From positions 14,268,489-14,332,488 of the forward strand of contig CM020515.1 in assembly GCA_009823395.1 (NCBI GenBank): 64,000 bases of DNA, read 5' to 3'. The notes under the pieces were generated by a model. It searched no databases. It had not been told where the DNA came from and was given only the letters and a program-made list of their open reading frames with translations. The position numbers and the translations under genes were made by a program. This stretch comes from Thamnaconus septentrionalis (lineage: Eukaryota; Chordata; Actinopteri; Tetraodontiformes; Monacanthidae). Shown piece by piece: positions 1-9,584 of the stretch. The first letter of the stretch is position 1, and each line of letters opens with the position of its first letter.

Positions 1-3000
1 CAGCTCCACCGGGGGCATGGAAGCCTGGGGGTATCCCTGCTCCTGATCCCTGCTGCGGTCCTGCGCTGCCATGTTGGTGGCCTCCAACAGAGCGTCCTTA
101 ATGAGGATGGACATCGCTCGCAGGATGAAGGAGGCAAACAGATTCATGTGGATGTTGTTCCTCATGCAGTGGAGTTTCCTTGTGTGCAACAGACGGAGAG
201 AAAATCATTTTTTTTCCCCCTCAGAGGCAAAAACTGTCACCGCAAATACATGTAGTGGCGTTTGATTCATCTGCTCATTTTGACTTCACAACCAAACATT
301 GCGCCGCCTGCCAGTGTTTTGTGAGAATTACAAAACATCCTTTGATTGTAATTTTTTTTTCAACCAAAAAGTACCTGAAGAATATGAGAATGCAGAGAGC
401 CAGCACCAGCGCCACCAGCGACAGCGAGTAGCCCACCGTGTACATCACCTGAATGTGGCTGTAGTACTGCTGCAAAGGGAGGGAACACAAACAAGAAAAA
501 AACTTCAGCCTCTGGCTTTTTCCTCAACGCATTCGGCAACATCTGTCACGGAGGTCAACAGAACGGCGGCGCCGTTCCTCACCGGGCTGGAGTCGGTGAA
601 GTCGCACTCGCTGGTGTTCTTCATCGTCACCCAGCGCCCACTGGCATCGCAGTCCTGGTACACCACGCCGTGCTGAACTACGAGCACACGCAGCACACTC
701 GTCAGTGATGCCTGTGCTCCTCAAATGCACCCTGCTTTCAATGATTGAGCGTCTCAGTCCTACCTTTGTGGTACCACGGCAGGTACCACGGACAGGGCAC
801 GCTGACGGTGGTGTTGGGAAGTCCGTCCGGCCAACAGGCGTAGTTGTCAAACGTCCTGTTGCACACGAGGCCTTAGGATAGAAATAAATAATAACACTGC
901 TGTAAGAAGCAGAGCAGAAAATAAATAATCTCTCTGGACCGACTGACACTTCACACACTGCAAGGGACAACGAAGACGTCACTGCAGAAGAGGAATGATA
1001 GATTTACCTCACTAGCCACCAAGAGTGTTTACTCGCTCAGAACCAAGCAGGCACCGGCTAGTGAGGTCTTTAGGTTGTGATGGTTTAAATGGGATAAAAT
1101 GCTGTTTTTGTTGCCTTTTTGCTATTTTACCTGAAAAAGTGGTAGAAGTGTGTATCAAGAAACTGGCTGTGTTTCCATTACCCCTGGAATTGCACAAGAC
1201 CTAAATGTCGCAGTAAAAAACTGCTAATGGAAACGTCTACATTTCGAAATACCTCTCAAATATGGCTAAAAGGTTTTGAAGCTCTCATGAGCTGGTTTTT
1301 CAGACGTATCAATATAGAGGTATATCGCAAAAGAGTCATGGAAACACTTTTTCACAGTTACACGTCAGTGGACGTGACGTACGGGGTCACGTGACCAGTT
1401 CACTTCAAGTGAAAATGGCGCGTTAAGATTGGACGGAGGAGGAGACGGAATGTTTTTTTACAAGTAATCAAAGAGAAAAATATAACAACCATTCTTGACA
1501 GCAAACAACATCGAAATGCAGATTTATACAAGAAATTTTGTACGCGAGATGAGATTTTATAAGAATTACAGCTTATGCGCTTCACAATTAACTGGAAACA
1601 CCTACAAATCGCAATAGTACTTTGACGAAATTTTAGAAATATCACTTTTATTTTGTGAAAAACTGTCATGGAAACGCAGCTACTGTCTCGGCTACGTCGA
1701 GCCAAAATGAGTGCACCACACAGTAACAGAAATGTGCACTCTGGGGCACAGCTCAGGTCTCGGCTCTGTCTAAATCCTGCAGTGTTGTCATGTCTCTGAA
1801 GTGCTGCTGCATTCAGGTGTAACAACCTTTCAGCTGAGCCCGAGGTTAAAAGTGCAGCTGCCCTGGCACCTGTTATATTTTTCAAGAAGAGAATGTTAAG
1901 AGTGCATGCTGAGTTTAAATGGGACGGTAACTGTTCTAGCATGTCAACGGGTCTTTGCCCCTTGTGTCCTCTTAACCAGTGTCTTCGCTTTGGATGCTCA
2001 CGCGGAGACGGGAGGGGCGCCTACGTGCGAGCGAGTGCGACATGTGGACAGCAGCTTTCGTAAATTTCAGAGCTTCAGCTTGTTTCTCCGCGAGCACAAA
2101 GACGTTAGGCAACTCAAGGGCAGAGCACTTCAAATTTAAACACTCTGACCACAAAGGAAAAAAAAAATACATAGAATTAAAAGGCAGAAGCAGCAACAGC
2201 AACTCGCTCCACGTGAGCGGCTGGGAGGAGGCTGCAGAGCCCAGTGATTACACAAGGGCTCGAGTGGGGAGCGGAAATTGCAGATGTTCCAAGGACTGGT
2301 GAGCCTGTTACCTGCAGAGTTGAATGAGGCAATTAACAGCGGGCCACGAGGTGGGTGGCTCCACACTGTTGTGCTTTTTGTCCCCCCTTCCTGCTTCAGT
2401 GCATCATACACGGATGCGATAAACTGTTGCTTTTTGCGCAACACTTTAAAATTTTTTAAATGATGTAAAACAAATATTTTGACACAACTTTTGAATACAC
2501 AGCATATCGAAACAGCGCTGATGCATTATAGCCGTATTTAGAAAAGATGAGTTCCAATTAAACCAACAGATTACATCTTGTTAAGCATTAAAGAGACAGG
2601 AAGAAAAAAGGAGCCGAGCAGTGGCAGCCGTGTGTGCTAATACAGTTTTCCACTCCTGCTATAAAAGGTGATAATCTCTCATGTTTATGACGTCTCTGCT
2701 GAGCTCCCAAGCCGCCCTCCCCACACAAGAACAAAACACTGTTGGCTAATTAATGCAGGTTTAAATACGTATATTAAAAAAAAAAGAGACCCCAGTGTGT
2801 TGGGCTCACCAACACTCGGCAGTTCCTGACTGTTGTTGTGATCGCACTCCATCATGTACAGTTTCCAGCTCTCCTTCAGCTTGTCCAGAGGAACGGCAGG
2901 GGACACCTGAGAGCAAAACAGCAGTTGAAGATTCAGCAGTAAAGTCTCGGACGACTCGATGTGCCATGGGCGAGTGGGCATAGGAAAATTGTCGGCAGTG

Positions 3001-3248
3001 TGGACGGAGGAAACAAAAAAAAGGTCACCAAGACAAAACGTTTGCGCTTTGCGAATTGGGATTCATTTGTTTGAGTCGTCTCCATATATACAGTTGCTGC
3101 AAACAGCCTGCGCTCCAGATTGGATATAATCTATCAAGGTGACACCTGTTGTGGCGTCTGCACGGCCGAGCTTGAGAAGCGTCGGCCACCCCCGCGGTGG
3201 AAAGGCCAACGACTAATGGAGAGGCTCGCATACTTGCACCGAGGCCAT

Positions 3249-3317
<69 letters not shown>

Positions 3318-3903
3318 TCATAGTCGCGTAGCTGTCGTTCCGTGTTCCGTGCATCGAGTGAGTCATGCTCCTCCAGATCCGCACTTGATTTGCTCTTTAT
3401 CTCTACTTATGCTGCACAAGGCTGCAGCTCAGCAGCATTAAAGCAATTGTAAGTCCCACAATGCATCATGTCCAGGTTTCCATTTCCACCGGCTTGTTAT
3501 TACCCGGGGGTGGAGAGGTTGCAGCAGCGGGAGATTTCAACAAGAGAAACAAATTTTAAAGATGCAATTGTCGCCGCATTACGTTGCGTGCGCGCCATCG
3601 CAATATAATTGCATAGCCGCGAGTTTGCAAGCTCCGTTAACAAGTCAGTTAATAATGTGTTAGTACATAAAGGGAGCACAGGAGGAAAACACATGGATAC
3701 AGCAGTTTTGTCTTTTGCGTTCCTTTTAATACCAACCATAATATAATAATAATAATTGAATAAAACTGATGATGTTACAATCAATTCACTTTTTTTTTTT
3801 TGGCCTTTGCAAACTTTATCCTCTCAGTTTGCTGCCTCTAATAATCCCCACATGCTCGGCCACCTCATTATTTGCTGGGACACACGTATGCAAATCTGCC
3901 TTT

Positions 3904-3948
<45 letters not shown>

Positions 3949-4067
3949 CGAGCTCAGCTTTGTGTGAAGAAATGGAGCCTTGTGTGTGTGTGTGTGTGTG
4001 TGTGTCTACCCACCTGGATGCTGGAGCAGAGGAGGAGCAGTGCCAGAGGGAGGAGCAGCCGTGACAT
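1..4067 (-). CDS. gcgr: Glucagon receptor-type class B GPCR (5' half, truncated by window edge)
   Basis: Six exons were assembled on the minus strand: 4014-4067 (start ATG, signal peptide [18 protein letters not shown]), 2810-2906, 764-871, 583-677, 375-469 and 1-178 (runs off the window). All visible splice sites are GT-AG and the phases agree. The extracellular domain has the WKLY motif, [26 protein letters not shown] and all six conserved cysteines. TM1 contains [15 protein letters not shown] and TM2 follows as [16 protein letters not shown]. Known family role: a plasma-membrane receptor for glucagon-type peptides, coupling through Gs to cAMP. The KVQH and [11 protein letters not shown] stretches fit GCGR better than GLP1R, GLP2R or GIPR as I know them. 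The exon at 583-677 is shorter than in mammalian GCGR and lacks the PWRD-type segment. TM3-TM7 are outside the window. The subfamily call is firm; GCGR versus a glucagon-receptor-like paralogue lost in mammals is less certain. Confidence 0.85.
1166..1680 (-). mobile_element. MITE-like element, copy 1 (full length, in gcgr intron 2)
   Basis: This is a 515-bp non-coding element with imperfect terminal inverted repeats of about 16 bp: GCTGTGTTTCCATTAC at the left and the reverse complement of GCTGCGTTTCCATGAC at the right. Its whole length aligns by eye with the reverse complement of 10683-11176, and its ends with 7309-7601. It lies inside a gcgr intron. The superfamily was not determined because no clear target-site duplication was seen. 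Confidence 0.7.
1681..2809. other. Rest of gcgr intron 2, no gene seen
   Basis: This is intronic sequence between the MITE and the acceptor-side exon at 2810-2906. It is AT-rich toward 2450-2650. Short open frames on both strands lack recognisable domains and are treated as chance. Confidence 0.5.
3251..3314. repeat. (CA)32 microsatellite in gcgr intron 1
   Basis: This is an uninterrupted CA dinucleotide array of 64 bp inside intron 1 of the minus-strand receptor gene. Confidence 0.97.
3907..4005. repeat. Two (GT)n tracts beside the gcgr exon 1 donor
   Basis: GT arrays lie at 3907-3945 and about 3980-4005, separated by about 34 bp of unique sequence. On the gene strand they read as CA repeats that begin about 9 nt downstream of the exon 1/intron 1 junction (exon ends at 4014). 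Confidence 0.95.
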
Positions 4068-4339
4068 CCCTTACTGGTGCTGGATGAGAGGATAGTGCCG
4101 GACAGAGGGGGAGGCTTTGCACCTCATAAGGGGGCTTATCTGAGCTCGCCACACCGCCTGGATGACACACAAAACACACGAGATCCATCAAATGCCAACA
4201 ATTAACACACTGACGGTTCCCTCAGCTCAACTCGGCCCCGACGGGAGTCGGAGGGGGGCTTCGGCGGAGTTTCTTTTTTTGCGTAGGTGACTGAAAGGAG
4301 ATGAGAGTCCCTGGACTGTGTGTCCTGCTGCACAGCTGG

Positions 4340-4640
4340 TGGATCTGTGGGACGGACTCAAGATTAGTCTTGAGATCAAGACCAATCTCGAGATCACTAT
4401 TTCAGGGTCTTGGTCTCGTCTCGGACTCTGGGGCATTTTCACTCTGTCTTGTCTCAGTCTCAGACTGGGCGGACTCTGGATTTTTGATCAAGACCAGTCG
4501 AGACTCAGCCAACACCGCAAGAAGTCCTGGTCTTGTCTTGGCATTGAACCCCAAATGTCTTGGTCTTGTCTCGACCTCGATACTCTCCAATCTTGATAAT
4601 GTCTTGGTCTCGGTTGGTGCGCTCTAGACTACAACACTAA
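4340..4640. repeat. Dispersed low-complexity repeat built on TCTTGGTCTCG-like units
   Basis: About 300 bp is built from degenerate, unevenly spaced copies of units such as CTTGGTCTTGTCTCG and GTCTCGGACTC, ending in CTAGACTACAACACT. I recognise this style of repeat from fish genomes, but the family name was not determined. It starts about 270 bp upstream of the gcgr start codon. Confidence 0.6.
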
Positions 4641-5238
4641 GCCTCCCGCTCAGCATGTTTACATGCACACAAGCATTTCTGTCTTTTTTTTCCCCTAAAT
4701 GAAAAAAATCCCTGCTGTGACTTTGATTGGAAGCCATTTTGCTTTTTCTGTGCTCACTTTTCTCACTTTTGCATTAGACAAAGATGATGCATTAGTGTCC
4801 TCAGCAAGGAGTCGTTCCCCCCCCCCAACCCACCCACCCGCTATGCACAACAAAGTGAGCTTCAAGCTAGGCAGAGATATAAAAGAGCTTGCGGCCGGGA
4901 CTGGCTGGGAGAGAGCGCCCCTGAAGGGAATGAGTGACGGAGGAAACCTTTGGAGCATTCCAGAAAAGGAGAGAGCCAAATGTCCCCAGGATGACAGCGT
5001 GCACTCAACGGCTGCGGTAAACAAAACAAACCAAGAAAATCAATCAATTTTGTGAGTGCGCCAAAGATTTCTGCCAAAACCCGGCGAACATAGCTGAATA
5101 GAGGAAGCAATAAATCACGGATCACACTTGGAAAACCCAACCTGCATCGGACCAGGAAGCGCCGGCCGTGCTTCGAGTCGCCCGAGGTCACTCACCTGCG
5201 CGTCGACGATGCCACAAACTCCTCCGTCTGAAGCCGGA

Positions 5239-5327
5239 GAACGGAACGAAATCTGAAACGTTTCTGCAAAAAACACCTTGACCATGGAAACATTTTTGGC
5301 TAAAACGTTTCAAATTCCATTCCGTTC
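5239..5327. repeat. Imperfect inverted repeat (hairpin-forming)
   Basis: The arms 5239-5263 and 5303-5327 are reverse complements over 25 bp with about four mismatches and share a GAACGGAA...TGAAACGTTT core. The loop is about 39 nt. It could be a small fold-back element or the two ends of a very short MITE. Confidence 0.65.
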
Positions 5328-7308
5328 CAGTCTTGTGGGCGGGCGGGTGGGCGGGATGGCCTTACGTGTTTCTTTTTAGCCACAGGGTGGGTTTTTTTTT
5401 TCCGTAGATGACACACGGTTCCAAGTGACGGTTTTCATTCTGCGATCTTTCCCGTTTTTTTTTTTTGACCGAACATGTCAACAGGTCGCAAAAACAGTTT
5501 GAACCAGCTGCAGTCTGAGGGACCCGCCCGCCCCTCATACTGCACTGCTCAGACTTGAGATTATATCAAAGCCTAAAAGCTATATTTTCTAAATGGCATG
5601 CTCAGTGTAATGGCCACAGGATGCAGTTAGCATTAGCTGTGCAGACTGAGTGATTGCCCGAGCCTGAGGGACAACAGTTACTCTTGTCTGGTCTGACATC
5701 GGGTCACGACCGGACCAGCTGAGATGACTCATGTGCCCTCGACTCCCGTCGGCCGTCTCGCAAATCTGTCTCGTCTGGTGCTGGTGAAGTGAAACAGCAG
5801 CTTCTGACACGAGCCGACTGAGATGCAGAAATTTCAATGTTTGGATTTCAAAGTTAGAAAAGGGCAAAATAGCATTCGGACTATTTCAGTGCAGGCTTAA
5901 ACTACAGAGAAACTGAAAAATCTTACCGCTCAGAGTGATCAGGCGTCATTCTGTGAGCGCATGACGTGAGAGCACGTGTCCAGGTGCAGCAGATTGGCTG
6001 ACAAGCATGTGGCCGAGCACATGCTCCTGCTACACCGAGTGTGTGAGTGAGACACTTTCCCAAAGGGTTTCCCTCCTTTCTCCCCCTCTCCCTCCCTCCC
6101 CCTCAAACACATATGCTCATTTCCTAACGCCTGCACCACTTTCTGCAACTTAGCACCGCGGCGGGAGCAATGATTAACCCGGAGCCGAGCGCTCCGGTAG
6201 ATGACGAAACAGCGGGAAGTGGGGAAAAAGGGGGTTTGTGTGCGAAAGAAAAAGCAAGCGAGGCAGAAAGACAAATGGCTGTCTCAACCCGTCGGTGCCC
6301 CGGAGAGCCTTGTTTCATGTCCACTTGGATTCCTTTGTACGTACTTGTGAGGTTTCCCTGTCAGAGAGCAGCGTTTTGGCTTGTGTGTTCGCTGTAATAT
6401 ACGTGTGAGAGTTGTGATGAGAGCGCACAATGTAGCATAGCACGTTTGAGTAATGACACACATCTCCAGGTCTGACCAACAACTCATCAATCTCAATTCT
6501 GCTTGTAAAAATGTGGAATGCTGATTTTTAGTGTCCGCCACTGAGCAGAACGCTAAACCTTCCCTTAAAGGAATAGCTCACTCAAAAATGTAAATGTCCT
6601 ACCTCGGTCTGCGTTTTGTTCGTCAACTAACATTTTACGAAGCAAAAGTTCTTTAGTTAAGCTGACACCAACAAAAACAACAAAGGGTCTAAACAACAAA
6701 TATGTGTCTCGTGATCAATTTGGCTTTAGAGATTGTCACGTCGTCCAGATACTTGAATGGCACCACTCAAGCAGAATGGAGATTCCTGTTTTTTCATCGT
6801 CGGGGTCCACGGCCGACAGCAAACATTCTCTGGTCTAAATTCTTAACCTCTGATTGATTGCGCGCTTCCGAAAATGGGCAAATTTATCAATTTCAAACAA
6901 ACTGCTCTTTTAAAAAAGACGCCCGCTGCTTGCATGAGCTCCGGAGGTTAGAAGAAGTGGGTCAGCACAGGAGCGCTTCCTTCTGGCGGGCCGACCCCGA
7001 GGACACACACCCGGAGGCCTCTCACACATACGGCGTTTCTGCTCGGATGCCTTTAATGCGGGAAGATGGGAATCACATCGGCCATTTGGCGGGAGCCGGA
7101 GTGGAACTAATGGGCTTGAAGGTGTGAAGCCAATTAGGCTTGTGTATTCTGCTATAATGATACCCTTACTAGAGCTGCACGGCTGCACCATCAGTGCAGG
7201 CCAATCAGGGCTGCCGAGCCGGCTGGTTTCATTCCAGGAACTCAACCACATCACTACTTTTTTTTGTTTGTTTTTTCCCCTCTTGTTGCACAGCTGAGAT
7301 TAACTGTA

Positions 7309-7601
7309 GCTGCGTGTTCATTACAGTTTTTTCGCAAAATAAAAGCAATATTTCTAAGTGTGGTGGAAGTGAACTTGCCACGTTACGCCGTACGTCACGT
7401 CCGCTGATGTGTAAATGTGAAAATAGTGTTTCCATGACACTTTTGCCATATACCTCTGTATCGATACGTCTGAAAAACCACCTCATGATAGCGTCAAAAC
7501 CTTTTAGTGATATTTGAGAGATTTTTCAAAATTTAGTCGTTGCCAGTTTTTTATTGCGATTTTTAGGTTTTGCTCAATTCTAGGGGTCATGGAACTGCAG
7601 C
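7309..7601 (+). mobile_element. MITE-like element, copy 2 (internally deleted)
   Basis: Both ends match copy 1 in reverse orientation: the left end starts GCTGCGTGTTCATTACAG and the right end closes with GTCATGGAACTGCAGC. The shared interior includes the GTACGTCACGTCCGCTGATG core and the CTCAAAAC/CCTTTTAG region. About 220 bp of the left interior present in copies 1 and 3 is missing, so this copy is about 293 bp. Confidence 0.7.
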
Positions 7602-9535
7602 TAGAGAGGCTGAGAGTGACGAAGAAGTGTAGAAATACACACGTGTGTGTGCAGTGTGTTCGATTTGTAATTAAAGAAATGTAATGGCAGTTTTTCCCTC
7701 TCATCCTTTCATTGAAACAAGCAGCAGTCGACCCTCCTTCACCCCGCGATGCATCTAAACCTAATTTCACCGCCACTCAAAAAGAATGACGTATATCCCC
7801 GAACGCCACAAAAACATTTGATAAACAGCGGTGTTGGAGTGGCTCACTACAAAGGCGGCTTACAATTTACCCTTGTTGTCTTTGTCTTTTTTTTCAAGAG
7901 CGCTTACCTTTCATTTGATTACGCCGCCCCGACAAATACAATTACAAAGGCGCAGTACGCGTGCATGAATGCCTAAAGCGCATTGGTTAGAAAAAAATAT
8001 ACCCCTTGAAAAAAAAAAAACACAACACAACAAAACACAATGGCTGTCTGGATTAGAAAAATGCCCCCGAGTCACAACCTCAGCGCTCCGGTCATCCTAC
8101 GCAACTCTGCGTGCCATCCGTGAGGCCCGCGGGCCTTTATTAACAGTGATGTAACCTCGGCTGATCCAACTCGGCAAAAATAATCAGCCCAACTGTGACG
8201 TGCTCGCAGATTTCTTTCTCTTTCTGCGCTTTGACTAAATTTGGTAAAGCTCGCCGGGATCACAGCCCAAGGCGTCACGAGGCGAGACAGTGATGAACAA
8301 GAGCGCGTCCCTGTGATAACCGGAGGGGGGTGAGGAAGAGTTCAAAGGGCAACGCTGCCATCGGGTCACCGAGAACGCGATCGCCGTCAGAGTCGTGTCA
8401 ACGACGGTATTTGCGGTGACGTGGCCGACGAATTTCACAGGAACAATCTCCATCAGCGGCGGGATATGTGTTTTTATTGGCCGGCGAACAAAACCCAAAC
8501 ACGCTCCGTGATTCTCCATAATATCATTTAGACATAAACTAAACTGCGAGGAACACAGAGGTCCTGTTTACAACTAGGCATAAAACCAAATGAGCAGACA
8601 TAATAATCCCTTAGTAGCGTTTGTGCGACACATTGAGCAGTTATTGCTAAAGAACTAGAGGTCAACATCTGAGATTTATCGTTATTATTTTCTCTTTAAT
8701 GGTTTGTTGAACACGACTGGACGTATCGTGATAATATCATGATGGATGACAATGCAACGTTAAACATGACTTTAAATTAATCATGCTCATAGATTCAGAT
8801 TGTCGCTGCTGGTGATGAATCTGTTGGTTGCTCTTACAAATTGTGAGCCAACTGCAACGTAAATAACCAGAAAAAGAAGACGGGAAAAAAAAAAACCTGC
8901 CTTGGCAGCTCATTGGTTTACGTGTTACGTTTGGAAAAAAGAAAAAGGAAAAATAAAAGAAGTTCTCGTCTGCCTCGTCCAAAAAACTGCCAACTGTGCA
9001 ATAAATTACAGGATCCATTTGGGGAGGAAGACTCAAGCCTGGCTGGACTTCTGCTGTTTCTTCTCCATGCTGCAGGAAAAGGGCCATCCATCTTCATGCT
9101 GAAATAAAGAGCTAGTACGCAGAGGCAGCGTAACTCAGTCCGCAGGTGAAAATGTGCAGCCCTGTTTGTTGTCAGTGAATTAACAACGACTCTGTGTTGG
9201 TGCCGTTCGATTCATAAAAGTGGAACCGAGCTTTGAACGGCGCAGATGCTTCGAGCTGCTGACGCTCAAACTGACTTCAACCTTAAAAATCAGAGACTTT
9301 TTTTTTTTGTCAGACTAGAATCCACAGGTTGCTGCTGTGCATCTGGCCACACGCAGCCCTCGGCAGACGGGCTTAAAAACCCATCGCTCCTCTCCTACGT
9401 CTGCGTAATCCAGGAGATGCCTGTTAAAACACGCTATATACACAGCCTCCACGCGCCCACGACCGACCACATCACAGGAGCCGTGGCCTAATTTGGTCAG
9501 TCAGATATGACCTGCCTCCTCGGTTAGTTAGTGCT

Positions 9536-9584
9536 ACAGAGGAGAGGAGTCCCAGCGCTGCCTGCTGGGACTCCTCTCCTCTGT
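9536..9584. repeat. Perfect 21-bp hairpin
   Basis: The arms 9536-9556 and 9564-9584 are exact reverse complements and flank a 7-nt loop (GCTGCCT). The stem is GA-rich on one side and CT-rich on the other. No gene overlaps it. Confidence 0.9.

Larger units (their letters stand above)
4646..9535. other. Intergenic, no gene recognised
   Basis: Both strands were read. Open frames are short, domain-free and overlap one another in several frames. Identifiable content is the inverted repeat at 5239-5327, a fish-type repeat start near 6565-6590 (AAAGGAATAGCTCACTCAAA, resembling the common TAGTTCACCCAAAAATG repeat), MITE copy 2 at 7309-7601, and pyrimidine tracts near 6060-6105 and 7259-7283. Confidence 0.55.

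Noticed and set aside
9200..9230. GTTCGATTC resembling a tRNA B box
   Set aside because: No A box at the right distance and no cloverleaf.
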